DNA of 64,000 bases from positions 1,984,001 to 2,048,000 of the forward strand of contig NZ_CP091794.1 of the NCBI RefSeq assembly GCF_022024175.1, written 5' to 3'. The notes beneath the pieces are model-generated. The model had not been told where the DNA came from. It ran no database searches and was given only the letters and a program-made list of their open reading frames with translations. Numbering within the stretch: position 1 is the stretch's first letter; each line of letters opens with the position of its first letter. Shown here one piece after another: positions 32,373 through 40,663 of this stretch. Made by a program: the position numbers and the translations under genes. Source of the stretch: Prevotella communis. GTDB lineage: Bacteria > Bacteroidota > Bacteroidia > Bacteroidales > Bacteroidaceae.

Positions 32373-33923
32373 TCAAAATTGGTTCCCTGCCAATTTGCCT
32401 TGGTGTATGTATATGCCTCGGGCGGTGGGTTTTTGGGCGAACTTACGACCTTGAAGATCATACCAGTCATCATTGTCTTTACGCTTGACGAATGGCACAT
32501 TCTGAATAGAGATGATACCCGTAGGATCGAAACCCAGTTGTTTGTCAATCCACGCCACTTGTTTCTTAGTCCATTCACGCATGAGGGCTATTTCCTCATC
32601 ATAGTTTGTGGCAGTGGTGGGAGCCAGGGGGATCTCTTTGTCCCAGATGGGCCATGCCTGATAATTGCGCTCACAGGCACCTCCAATCGTTACTTCGTTG
32701 ACCAGAGAGTCCATCATTTCAGTGACGTGCTGGTCGCTCAGTGTGCTGGTTCGTAATTCAGCCCATCGCTCCTTCATGCGTTTCCAATAGGCTTCGTCTT
32801 CTGTTAGCCGTTTCCACCAGAAAGGCACAGGCAGCTTGCCCAGCAGCCCCGCTTTCTGTCCTTTCTCATATACCCATTGCTCATAGAGGAAATCTCCAGC
32901 TGCGATATTATTGCCGAAGGTCATGTTGTAGTCCCAAGGGGTTATCTTGAATCGCGGATCCACAGAGTCACGTCGTTTATAGATATAGGTACTCAGACGA
33001 TAGCCGTCAGGGTTTTGGCAGAACTCCGTCAGCAGCTGGTAATTGATGAAGTTTTCCACGTCGATATACTTGCTGTAGCCATTCTCTTTGTCAGCAAAAC
33101 CGTCGCTGCTGAGCACATCCTCCAACTCGTCAAACCGCTGCTTGATATAGGCCATCTGTTCACTTGATATTTCCTCGCAATCAGGGAAGTGGTACTTTGC
33201 GCAGATATCATGATCGTACATTTTGTATTTCAATACGAAATGTGGCTCATTATCACGGTCTATCTCCACCATATAGTCGCCAGTCAGTTCGTCGCCGCTG
33301 TCGCCTGGAGCAGTAAAGTTCAAGCGGTTCTTGCCCTTGCTGGGTTTTTCGCAGAGAATATAGACACCATAGTAGATGCCGTCGACGATGATCTCGCAGA
33401 ATTTGCACTTAGGTGTGAATTCGAAGTAGGGCCGTGAGAGTTGATACACCAGCGGATCGCGGATCAGACTGCGGTCATGATAGGGCGCCAGCAACACCCA
33501 GTTGTTGTCCTCTGGCAAACCGAGCAGTTTCACTTTCTCTTTCTTTCCGTTCACGTCAGCCGTTTTCAAGGTTCTGAAACCATAAGGTTTCTTGTCGGAG
33601 TCATAAAATGAGCTGCTACCTCTGTACTTGATGCCTACCCATCCCTCATAGTCGGTGGTCTGCCCCGAATGAGCCACTGTGTCGCCGTAGTTCACCCCGT
33701 CAGCATTGTTGATGATCTTCATACGCACTGCCACTTGGTAGTCTTTATGGATGGCGGTGGTATGGCCGGCTTCGTCGCGGGTGTTGATGAACAGGATGGG
33801 CAGGTTTGTCTTCTCTAGCACGACATCGGTGTTATAGGGCTTAAAGTTCCCTTCATCCCAGCTGTCAGCAGGAACTTCTATGGCAAATAAGCACAGCAGT
33901 ATAGTTAATAAAACATCTTTCAT
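32373..33923 (-). CDS. Secreted CotH-kinase family protein
   Basis: The start at 33923 gives a signal peptide (MKDVLLTILLCLFAIEVPAD). The 516-residue protein has the CotH fold: GWVGIKYRGSSSFYDSDKKP, GDYMVEIDRDNEP, and the catalytic-core region YLDxENF-like (YIDVENFINYQLLTEFCQNPDG), then KITPWDYNMTFGN. It ends with a beta-domain (DDWYDLQGRKFAQKPTARGI) of the type that ends many exported Prevotella proteins. CotH proteins are atypical protein kinases phosphorylating secreted substrates. Upstream in-frame codons to 34196 lack a signal peptide. Confidence 0.85.
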   Translation of the reverse strand: MKDVLLTILLCLFAIEVPADSWDEGNFKPYNTDVVLEKTNLPILFINTRDEAGHTTAIHKDYQVAVRMKIINNADGVNYGDTVAHSGQTTDYEGWVGIKYRGSSSFYDSDKKPYGFRTLKTADVNGKKEKVKLLGLPEDNNWVLLAPYHDRSLIRDPLVYQLSRPYFEFTPKCKFCEIIVDGIYYGVYILCEKPSKGKNRLNFTAPGDSGDELTGDYMVEIDRDNEPHFVLKYKMYDHDICAKYHFPDCEEISSEQMAYIKQRFDELEDVLSSDGFADKENGYSKYIDVENFINYQLLTEFCQNPDGYRLSTYIYKRRDSVDPRFKITPWDYNMTFGNNIAAGDFLYEQWVYEKGQKAGLLGKLPVPFWWKRLTEDEAYWKRMKERWAELRTSTLSDQHVTEMMDSLVNEVTIGGACERNYQAWPIWDKEIPLAPTTATNYDEEIALMREWTKKQVAWIDKQLGFDPTGIISIQNVPFVKRKDNDDWYDLQGRKFAQKPTARGIYIHQGKLAGNQF

Positions 33924-34208
33924 ATCATAGCCATTTTCGACTACAAATATATGAATTAATTTTGGTAAAACAGAATAAAAACAATAAAATTTCCGTTTTG
34001 GGGTCTTAACAGAACATTTCACAAGGTGTCTCGATGAAACATCAATTGAGCGATTTCGTGCTGAAAATCGCCCCAAATCGATGCCCGAAATTTGGAATCG
34101 CACGAAAAATGTTGTACCTTTGTACACGTAAACAAAGCGGGATGTCGGCCACCCGATGTAGCTGGCCGCAAGTGATTCTAATACCATGTAAAACACAATT
34201 TAAACACT
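33924..34208. promoter_or_regulatory. Divergent intergenic region between CotH and the HU-like gene
   Basis: 285 bp. It holds a minus-strand -7-like TATATTTG upstream of the CotH start and the strong HU promoter (34091-34122). No other gene is visible. Confidence 0.5.
34091..34122 (+). promoter_or_regulatory. Promoter of the HU-like gene
   Basis: TTTG (34091-34094), 20 bases, TACCTTTG (34115-34122). The leader is about 80 nt. Confidence 0.85.
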
Positions 34209-34817
34209 ATGGCAAAGATTTTGTATGAAGTAAAGAAAAACCAGAACTCGCACTCAGCGGCCTTCGGCAAGTGGTACGCGCAGATCAAGAATCTGGAAAC
34301 GCTGAACACGCGAAAGCTGGCTAACCACATCTCGGAGCACGGCTCTATCTACACCCCCGACGTGGTTTACGGCGTGCTGGAGAAGTTTCGCAGCTGCTTG
34401 GTGGAGATGCTGCTGGAGTCGAAGAAGGTGAAGATTGACGGCCTGGGCACTTTCTACTGCACGCTGGAGAACCAGAAGAACGGTGCGAAGAAGAAGGAGG
34501 AGTACATCCCCGCGAAGCACATGAAGGCGCTGCACATCCGATTCCTGCCCGAGCAGACCACGGAGGAGAACATCTCCAGTCGCACGTTCCTGAAGAAGGC
34601 CGAGTTCGTGAACATCGAGCAGCTACTGAAGGGCGAAGAGGAGGAAAGCGGCGAAACCAACGGCGGCGACAACGGCGGTGACAACGGCGGCGACAACGGC
34701 GGCGGCAACGGCGGCGGCAACGGTGACAGCAACGGCGGCGGCAACGGTGACAGCAACGGCGGCGACAACGGCGGCGACAACGGCGGCGACAACGGCGGCG
34801 GCCCCGTGAACCCCTAA
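34209..34817 (+). CDS. HU-like (HU-HIG) DNA-binding protein with Gly/Asn/Asp-rich tail
   Basis: Residues 1-140 match Bacteroidetes HU-HIG proteins (SAAFGKWYAQIKNLETLNTR, LANHISEHGSIYTPDVVYGV, LLESKKVKIDGLGTFYCTLE). The core is a DNABII fold that bends DNA. The unusual C-terminus (about 150-202) is a low-complexity tract of GGDN, GGGN and GDSN units encoded by near-perfect 12-bp repeats, replacing the usual short acidic tail; such repeats expand and contract by slippage. It is followed by a smalltalk peptide gene, as in related Bacteroides clusters. Confidence 0.9.
   Translation: MAKILYEVKKNQNSHSAAFGKWYAQIKNLETLNTRKLANHISEHGSIYTPDVVYGVLEKFRSCLVEMLLESKKVKIDGLGTFYCTLENQKNGAKKKEEYIPAKHMKALHIRFLPEQTTEENISSRTFLKKAEFVNIEQLLKGEEEESGETNGGDNGGDNGGDNGGGNGGGNGDSNGGGNGDSNGGDNGGDNGGDNGGGPVNP
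34662..34800 (+). repeat. 12-bp-period coding repeat in the HU-like gene
   Basis: GGCGGCGACAAC and GGCGGCGGCAAC/GGTGACAGCAAC variants in tandem, all in frame. Likely to vary in copy number between strains. Confidence 0.85.
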
Positions 34818-34834
34818 GGAGATCAGGAGTTTCA

Positions 34835-34861
34835 GGAGTTTTCAGTAAAACCCTGAACTCC
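34835..34861 (+). terminator. Hairpin after the HU-like gene
   Basis: GGAGTT-T-TCAG pairs with CTGA-ACTCC across a short loop. There is no U-run, so it may be an attenuator or partial terminator before the smalltalk gene. Confidence 0.4.
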
Positions 34862-34867
34862 TCACCC

Positions 34868-34923
34868 CTCAAATCTTAAACCTCAAATCTTAAACCTCAA
34901 ATCTCAAACCTCAAATCTCAAAT
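34868..34923 (+). repeat. Four tandem 14-bp repeats before the smalltalk gene
   Basis: CTCAAATCTTAAAC twice, then CTCAAATCTCAAAC and CTCAAATCTCAAAT, filling most of the leader between the HU hairpin and the smalltalk ATG. No spacers, so it is not a CRISPR array. Confidence 0.9.
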
Positions 34924-34931
34924 CTACTACT

Positions 34932-35045
34932 ATGAAGAAAGAAACTTGGAAAACCGTTATTCAGATCATCGTCAGTGTGCTCACGGCAGCCATCACGGCA
35001 CTCGGCACTACGAGTTGCATGGGACACGGGCCGATGGGTGTCTGA
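34932..35045 (+). CDS. Smalltalk-type small membrane/lipoprotein-like protein (37 aa)
   Basis: MKKETWKTVIQIIVSVLTAA, then ITALGTTSCMGHGPMGV. Short cationic start, one hydrophobic helix and a TTSC end match the Bacteroidales smalltalk protein family that occurs next to HU-HIG and amidase/VirE genes. The TSC could be a lipobox. Function is unknown. Confidence 0.8.
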   Translation: MKKETWKTVIQIIVSVLTAAITALGTTSCMGHGPMGV

Positions 35046-35059
35046 AAGCGCGCGACGTC

Positions 35060-35092
35060 ACATTGTCACATTGTCACTTTGTAACATTAAGG
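35060..35092. repeat. TTACAAAG-type repeat, inverted orientation
   Basis: Contains CACTTTGTAACATTAAGG, the reverse complement of the direct copies, and marks the right end of the accessory block. Confidence 0.6.
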
Positions 35093-35124
35093 TGGCGGCA
35101 GAGGTGACGACGCAAACAAAAAAG

Positions 35125-35165
35125 AAAGACGACGGACTTAAAAACAGTCTGTCGTCTTTTATTTT
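35125..35165 (+). terminator. Terminator at the right end of the accessory block
   Basis: AAAGACGAC/GTCGTCTTT plus GACT/AGTC (one G-U between) with a 7-nt loop and a following T-run. Confidence 0.88.
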
Positions 35166-35208
35166 TAAAAAACAGAATCATAATAATCTATTATTCCATG
35201 ATTATTCG

Positions 35209-35216
35209 TACCTTTG
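35209..35216 (+). promoter_or_regulatory. -7 box of the PPIase gene
   Basis: TACCTTTG followed by CAAC, 20 bases before the ATG at 35237. No clear -33 TTTG. Confidence 0.6.
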
Positions 35217-35236
35217 CAACAAAAATCCAACAGATT

Positions 35237-35968
35237 ATGTCAAAAGTAAAGATTCAAACCATGTTGGGCGACATCACCGTACGCCTTTACGACGAGACTC
35301 CTATCCACCGTGACAATTTCCTGAAACTGGCCAGGGAGGGCTATTATGATGGCACATTGTTCCATCGTGTCATTAAAGGTTTTATGATTCAGGGCGGCGA
35401 CCCCGACTCAAAAGGTGCCCCTGCTGGCAAGATGCTGGGCGTGGGCGGTCCCGACTATACCCTTGAGGCCGAGATCAAGTCAGACATCTTCCATAAGCGC
35501 GGTGCCCTTGCAGCAGCCCGTCAGGGTGACGAGGTAAACCCAGAGCGCCGCAGCAGCGGCTCGCAGTTCTATATCGTCTGGGGCGATGTGTACAACGAGG
35601 GCCAGCTACGCCAGTTCTCCAAGCAGCTCAGAATGCAGAAGGTGCAGTCTGCCTTCAATGCCCTTGCCGCTGCTCACAAGGACGAGATTATGCAGATGCG
35701 CCGCGACAGAAACCGTGCCGGTCTGCAGGAGCTGCAGGACAAACTCGTAGCAGAAGCCGAGAGCAAGGTAGGCAAAGACGGTCTCACCGAAGAGCAGCTT
35801 CAGCTCTACTCCACCCTGGGTGGCACTCCCCATCTGGATGGCCAATACACCGTCTTTGGTGAGGTAGAAGAAGGTCTCGATGTTGTAGAGATGATTCAAG
35901 GCACAGCCACAGGCCGCGCCGACCGTCCCTTAGACGATATCGAAATGAGGATGGTTGTCGTTGAGTAG
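35237..35968 (+). CDS. Cyclophilin-type peptidyl-prolyl cis-trans isomerase
   Basis: A 243-residue cyclophilin: FLKLAREGYYDGTLFHRVIK, GFMIQGGDPDSKG, SSGSQFYIVWGD, and VFGEVEEGLDVVEMI near the end. Between the catalytic halves lies a Bacteroidetes-typical helical insertion of about 85 residues (GQLRQFSKQLRMQKVQSAFN, then MQMRRDRNRAGLQEL). No signal peptide with this start, so it is probably cytoplasmic. Bases encoding TGRADRP include the 23-bp match to the hairpin at 21348. Confidence 0.93.
   Translation: MSKVKIQTMLGDITVRLYDETPIHRDNFLKLAREGYYDGTLFHRVIKGFMIQGGDPDSKGAPAGKMLGVGGPDYTLEAEIKSDIFHKRGALAAARQGDEVNPERRSSGSQFYIVWGDVYNEGQLRQFSKQLRMQKVQSAFNALAAAHKDEIMQMRRDRNRAGLQELQDKLVAEAESKVGKDGLTEEQLQLYSTLGGTPHLDGQYTVFGEVEEGLDVVEMIQGTATGRADRPLDDIEMRMVVVE
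35908..35930. repeat. 23-bp exact match to 21348-21370
   Basis: Lies inside the PPIase coding region, in the same orientation as the intergenic copy; flanking bases differ on both sides. Confidence 0.85.
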
Positions 35969-35991
35969 TATGTGCTTCGGGAGCCTTTAGA

Positions 35992-36924
35992 TTATATATC
36001 CTTGAACCGCACCACCAGCGGGAGGTGGTCGCTGAAGCCGGGACGGTAGTGGTTAATCTGGAAGGTGCGGAATGGACGCTTGCCGCCATACTGGGGCTCG
36101 TCCTCAAGGAGGAAGGGGGCATCGTTGATATAGGCGGTGTCTACCCTATTATATAAAAGAGGTGATACGAGGACGTGGTCGAGGGAATGCCACTCGCCAC
36201 GAAAGCGGTAGGTGCCATGGGCTTCGCCGTGAATACCACGGGCACTGCTGGTGGCATTGTGCAGACCGAGGGCGTAGAGCTCTAGGAGGGCGGGACTGTC
36301 GGCATAGTCGTTGAAGTCGCCGGTGATGATGACATGGGCGGAGGGACCGAGCTTAGCGAGACGCTGCTGCAGTTGGACGACCACCTGATGGCGGTTAGGA
36401 AGTGATTGGCGCTCGCCACCAAGACGGCTGGGACTGTGGACCACGAAGACATGGAGCGTGTCGCCAGACGGACGGCGGCCCTGTACATAGAGGATATCGC
36501 GCGTGGGGCGCATGCCAGGCAGGGGCGGCACCTCCAGATAGTCGTAGCAGATGAGACGAAAGCGGCGGTAACGATAGAGCAGCGCCACATCAATGCCACG
36601 TCTGTCGGGCGACTCAGTCATCAGGTACCGGTAACCGGCACGCTTCAGCAGCGAATGTTCCGTAAGGTCCGTGAGCACGGCATCATTCTCAACCTCTATC
36701 AATGCAACAAGGTCGGGAAGCTCCTCCCTATAAGACGTACAAGAGAGGATTTCCTGACCTATGCGGTTCTGTTTGGCCCAATAGCGCTGGATTGTCCATT
36801 CGTGAGAGCCGTCGGGCAAAAACTCTGTGTCCTCCTTTCCTACGTCGTGGCGGGTGTCGAACAGGTTTTCGCAGTTCAACTCCACAAGCGTAAGAAAGGA
36901 GGACAGCAGTAGGGTTAAAAACAT
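35992..36924 (-). CDS. Endonuclease/exonuclease/phosphatase family protein, secreted
   Basis: A 310-residue protein with a hydrophobic N-terminus (MFLTLLLSSFLTLVELNCEN) that is part signal and part first strand. EEP-fold motifs: ELNCENLFDTRHD (metal), ALIEVEND (catalytic Glu), VVHSPSRLGG, GDFNDYADS, HSLDHVLVS and SDHLPLVVRF (catalytic His). Targets could be nucleic acid, phosphoinositide-like lipids or sugar phosphates. It follows the POT transporter gene by 4 bases on the same strand. Confidence 0.88.
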   Translation of the reverse strand: MFLTLLLSSFLTLVELNCENLFDTRHDVGKEDTEFLPDGSHEWTIQRYWAKQNRIGQEILSCTSYREELPDLVALIEVENDAVLTDLTEHSLLKRAGYRYLMTESPDRRGIDVALLYRYRRFRLICYDYLEVPPLPGMRPTRDILYVQGRRPSGDTLHVFVVHSPSRLGGERQSLPNRHQVVVQLQQRLAKLGPSAHVIITGDFNDYADSPALLELYALGLHNATSSARGIHGEAHGTYRFRGEWHSLDHVLVSPLLYNRVDTAYINDAPFLLEDEPQYGGKRPFRTFQINHYRPGFSDHLPLVVRFKDI

Positions 36925-36928
36925 CGGA

Positions 36929-38458
36929 TTAGCAGACCTTCTCCAGACGTTTCATGATAGAGAACATAAATATAGCTGATACGACGCAGAGGGCGATGAA
37001 CACGCTCCATACAGCCCACAAGGGGATATTGCCCCAGAGGTAGCCGCCAACGCCTACCAACTTGTTACCGATAGCAGTAGCCACGAACCAGCCACCCATC
37101 ATCAGACCCTTATACTTTGGAGGAGCCACCTTGGATACGAATGAGATACCCATTGGCGACAGCAGCAACTCGGCGAAGGTCAGGATGAGGTAGGTATAGA
37201 TCAGCAACTGAGGCGTAACGTCGGCCACATGAACAGCAACAGACTCGCCGTCGGCACCAGTCTCAACCTGAGGCATGGGCAGTCCGAAAGAAGCCACAGC
37301 CATCAAGCAGTAGGCCAGACCAGCCACCACCATACCGTAGGCAATCTTACGGGGAGCAGAGGGCTCCTTGCCATGCTTAGACAGGGCACCGAAGATAGCC
37401 AGGCTGACAGGAGTCAGGGCTACTACATAGAAGGGGTTGAACTGCTGGAAGATAGGAGCTGAAACAGCCACGATCTCGCCAGAGTTGCGGTCGTACTGGA
37501 AGAAGAGGAAGCACAGAGCCAGGGCGATGACAGCGGCAGAGATGCTGCGAGCCTTGGTTGTCTTGCTCTGGAACAGAGAGAAACCGGCATAGACGATGAA
37601 GATCAGGGCTACGAGGTTCCATACGTCGAAGGCCATACCCTCAACGCCAGTAGAAGTCTGAGAGGTGAACTCGTCAGCGAAATAGGTCAGCGACAGACCA
37701 TTCTGGTGGAAGGCCATCCAGAAGAAGATTACCACGGCGAATACCAGACAGAGGGCGATGATACGCGCCTTGGTATCCTCCTTGGAGAGTTCCTCTACCT
37801 GCGTCTGTTCGCCCTTCTTGCCAGAGCCACCCTCCACATGACGGAAGGTGTTGCGGAAGATGTAGTAGATGGCGATAGACAGGATGAGCGACGCACAAGC
37901 CACGGCAAAAGCGAAGTGGTAAGAGTCATTGACCGAGGTACCCAGATTCTTCTGAGACCACTCCATGATCTTCACGGCAGCCGTAGGAGCGAAGAGCGCA
38001 CCGATATTGATGGCCATGTAGAAGATAGAGAAACCTGAGTCGCGCTGGGCAGCATAGCGGGAATCATTGTAGAGGTCACCTACCATCACCTGCAGGTTGC
38101 CCTTAAACAGACCAGTACCCAGTCCGATGAGCAGCAGGGCAGCCAGCATCACCACCAAAGCCACGGTGTCGCCTCCAAGGGGCACAGACAGCAGCAGGTA
38201 GCCGGCAAACATGATGATGATACCCGTGGTAACCATACGGCCGAAGCCGAACTTATCTGCCAGCCATCCGCCTACGATAGGCAGGAAATAAACGAGCATG
38301 AGGAAATCGCTGTAGATTTCGCCAGCCCAAGCAGCATCCAGTCCATAGTTAGCACGCAAGAAAAGCGCGAAGACGGCCAACATTGTGTAGTAGCCGAAGC
38401 GTTCGCCAGTGTTGGCCAGAGCCAACGCATAAAGTCCTTTCGGTTGATTTTCGAACAT
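36929..38458 (-). CDS. Proton-dependent oligopeptide transporter (POT/PTR family, MFS)
   Basis: A 509-residue, multi-spanning MFS protein starting MFENQPKGLYALALANTGER; the ERFGYY segment is the POT helix-1 signature (ExxERFxYY-like). Other family marks are VGGWLADKFGFGRM between helices 2 and 3, and FSIFYMAINIGALFAP (PTR2 signature FYxxINxG). It imports di/tripeptides with protons across the inner membrane. It is probably co-transcribed with the EEP gene. Confidence 0.93.
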   Translation of the reverse strand: MFENQPKGLYALALANTGERFGYYTMLAVFALFLRANYGLDAAWAGEIYSDFLMLVYFLPIVGGWLADKFGFGRMVTTGIIIMFAGYLLLSVPLGGDTVALVVMLAALLLIGLGTGLFKGNLQVMVGDLYNDSRYAAQRDSGFSIFYMAINIGALFAPTAAVKIMEWSQKNLGTSVNDSYHFAFAVACASLILSIAIYYIFRNTFRHVEGGSGKKGEQTQVEELSKEDTKARIIALCLVFAVVIFFWMAFHQNGLSLTYFADEFTSQTSTGVEGMAFDVWNLVALIFIVYAGFSLFQSKTTKARSISAAVIALALCFLFFQYDRNSGEIVAVSAPIFQQFNPFYVVALTPVSLAIFGALSKHGKEPSAPRKIAYGMVVAGLAYCLMAVASFGLPMPQVETGADGESVAVHVADVTPQLLIYTYLILTFAELLLSPMGISFVSKVAPPKYKGLMMGGWFVATAIGNKLVGVGGYLWGNIPLWAVWSVFIALCVVSAIFMFSIMKRLEKVC

Positions 38459-38466
38459 AATTTAAT

Positions 38467-39246
38467 TTACTTAATATTAGAATTTTTGGTTTTTGTGATA
38501 TCAAATAGATAAGTCAGTTTGACGCAGATATTATTCAGGTTGGAACGCCCGAAATAGTCGCGCTTGGAGTTGCGGAAGATATCGCCCAGTCCGTAGTAGT
38601 AACGGCCCTCAACGAGGAAATGGCCCACATTCTTAAGCGAGAACTCCAGTCCCAGGCCCGCAGCAATACCATAGTCGACCTTGCGCTGTACGGACATCGT
38701 GTCCTGCGCAATGACAGACGAGGTACGTCCTGAACCGTCGGAATAGACAGGAGTACGGGAGTCCCAGGGAAAATTCATCTGTGTCTTCTCGTTGAGGAAA
38801 AAGCCCACCTGCGGACCGGCCTGCACAAAGAACTGCACACCGCGGCGCTCACGTCCCCACCCCATACGGGCCAGAACGGGAACCTGAAGATACGTCATGT
38901 CGCGCTGGTAACTCTCAGCCTGACCTGTGGTGGCATTGATGACCGGCTCATCGTTGGGCGTCAGGATGCGCTCCTTCCAACCCACCTGGGCATAGTTAAC
39001 CTCGGCCACGATGGCACAGATACTATTGAAATATTTCTCGGACGTATAGCGCAAGGAGAAACCGCCGGTGAGGCCCTGATGCATATCCTGAGGCACCTCG
39101 GGCATGAAGCCCACATTACTGAACATCATGCCGCCATTGAAACCGACAGAGAAATCACTACGATGCTGGCCCACCTGGGCTACTGCCATTGCGATACCCA
39201 CAAATGGCAGGAGAAAGGATAAAAACAGTCTTCTCATCTTCACCAT
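38467..39246 (-). CDS. PorT-family outer-membrane beta-barrel protein
   Basis: A 259-residue protein with signal peptide (MVKMRRLFLSFLLPFVGIAM) and alternating beta-strands (FSVGFNGGMMFSNVGF, MTYLQVPVLARMGWG, VQFFVQAGPQVGFFL, VDYGIAAGLGLEFSL) as in the PorT/OMP_b-brl_2 family. A role in T9SS or general envelope function is possible, supported loosely by the sorting-domain protein gene nearby. Its ATG follows the LysM gene stop without a gap (TAAATG). Confidence 0.85.
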   Translation of the reverse strand: MVKMRRLFLSFLLPFVGIAMAVAQVGQHRSDFSVGFNGGMMFSNVGFMPEVPQDMHQGLTGGFSLRYTSEKYFNSICAIVAEVNYAQVGWKERILTPNDEPVINATTGQAESYQRDMTYLQVPVLARMGWGRERRGVQFFVQAGPQVGFFLNEKTQMNFPWDSRTPVYSDGSGRTSSVIAQDTMSVQRKVDYGIAAGLGLEFSLKNVGHFLVEGRYYYGLGDIFRNSKRDYFGRSNLNNICVKLTYLFDITKTKNSNIK

Positions 39247-40587
39247 TTAGTAGTTGACTGTTTCTATGGTACGGTCGTCCTTATAATGCACGAACATAAA
39301 GGCACGGTTCTGCAGTCCGCCATTACCCATACGCTCAAACTTCAGCGGTGTCTGCAGGGGCTGATAGCCGAAACGGCCGGCTGCACCGTCGAAGGTCATA
39401 CCGTACTTGTGCAGGCCACGCAGGAAGAACAGCGCATGGTCGAAGCCTGTGAGGGCAAAACGCGGCAGAGCCGACATCATATCCTCGCGGAAATTCTGAC
39501 GGTAGAGGGACTGCTGGCGCTGCACCAGGGGCGACTGCAGGTTGGTATAGAAAGGTGCAGGGATATAGACGTTGTACTTATGGAAATTATCCTGCTGATA
39601 ATGGGCGTACATCATCCACTCCGTGTAGCCGAACATGGAAATCTGGATGCCGGGATTATTGATCTTGATCTCACCGAGACGGCCGAAGGCAGCAAGCAGT
39701 TCGCGTGAACGGGCCGTATTGAGAATCACCAGGTTGGGCTGGTCCTTGACGAAAGCCTTGGCGAAATTGGCATCGCTCGACTTCAGGTTGGTGATGCTAT
39801 AGGGCACGTCGGCAATCTCCAGCTGACGGCGGTAGGTAGACGTGAAACTGCCCTTCGTGCTGGTAGTGTCGCCACAGTCGATAATCACAGGATGATAGCC
39901 CTTGAAGAACTGGGCACAGCGGCGTGCAGTGCTCTCAGTCTGGTCATTGGGCGACTGGTACACCTGGAACAGGCCGCGGTTGGTATAGAGCTCGGGGGCA
40001 TGGATAGAGAAAGGTATCACCAGCAGACTGTGATGCTTCTCCGTAAACTCAGACAGCTGACTGACAAAGCGTGAATACAGCGGACCGAAGATGATGTCGC
40101 AACGGGCGGCGGCAGGATCAGCCAGAATGGGCTTCACATCGCCATTCTCGGGCAGGTTCCATGCGTGGATATCCACAGAGATACCTTCTTTCTTCAGCGA
40201 GTCGCAAGCCATGAGCAGACCGCGGTAATACTCCACCATGCGCCTGCCGTCGTTGTTGACCTGATGAAGAGGCAGCATCACACCCACGCGGATGGCACGC
40301 TGACGCACATCGGCATCCGGATTCTGCTGGACTGCCAGAGTCGCTACCTTCTGTCCGTCGGCCGAGGGGATATTGATGATGGAGCCTTTCTTCAACTTAT
40401 AGCCGGGCTCTTCCATGCCAGGATTAGCCTGCACCAGTTGTTCGACGGTGATGCCGTACATTTTCGAGATGCCGTACATGGTCTCTTTCTTCGCTACCTT
40501 ATGCGTGCGAACAGACTGAGCCACAGACACATACGAGTACGAGACAAACAAAACGAATATCAGAAAATATCTTAATAAACTCTTCAT
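39247..40587 (-). CDS. LysM domain protein with periplasmic-binding-protein-like domain
   Basis: A 446-residue exported protein: signal peptide (LIFVLFVSYSYVSVAQ), one LysM domain (about residues 28-76, THKVAKKETMYGISKMYGIT, then KKGSIINIPS), and a type-1 periplasmic-binding-like fold (RAIRVGVMLPLHQVNNDGRR, IIFGPLYSRFVSQLSEF, PNLVILNTARSRELLAAFG, GFDHALFFLRGL). The LysM would hold it on peptidoglycan. The ligand is unknown. It lies in a tight operon with the PorT-like gene. Confidence 0.9.
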   Translation of the reverse strand: MKSLLRYFLIFVLFVSYSYVSVAQSVRTHKVAKKETMYGISKMYGITVEQLVQANPGMEEPGYKLKKGSIINIPSADGQKVATLAVQQNPDADVRQRAIRVGVMLPLHQVNNDGRRMVEYYRGLLMACDSLKKEGISVDIHAWNLPENGDVKPILADPAAARCDIIFGPLYSRFVSQLSEFTEKHHSLLVIPFSIHAPELYTNRGLFQVYQSPNDQTESTARRCAQFFKGYHPVIIDCGDTTSTKGSFTSTYRRQLEIADVPYSITNLKSSDANFAKAFVKDQPNLVILNTARSRELLAAFGRLGEIKINNPGIQISMFGYTEWMMYAHYQQDNFHKYNVYIPAPFYTNLQSPLVQRQQSLYRQNFREDMMSALPRFALTGFDHALFFLRGLHKYGMTFDGAAGRFGYQPLQTPLKFERMGNGGLQNRAFMFVHYKDDRTIETVNY

Positions 40588-40635
40588 AATACTCTATTTT
40601 TCAGTTTTCGGATACAAAAGTACAAAATTATTTCG

Positions 40636-40643
40636 TAACTTTG
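40636..40643 (+). promoter_or_regulatory. -7 box of the sorting-domain protein/uvrA pair
   Basis: TAACTTTG, 20 bases before the ATG at 40664; no clear -33 TTTG. Confidence 0.5.
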
Positions 40644-40663
40644 CAACCAAAACAAGAAGAATT

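Noticed and set aside
34345..34872. Arg/Cys-rich minus-strand ORF opposite the HU-like gene
   Set aside because: It is the antisense reading of the 12-bp repeat and the HU core.
34868..34923. CRISPR array
   Set aside because: The 14-bp units are directly adjacent without spacers and there are no cas genes.
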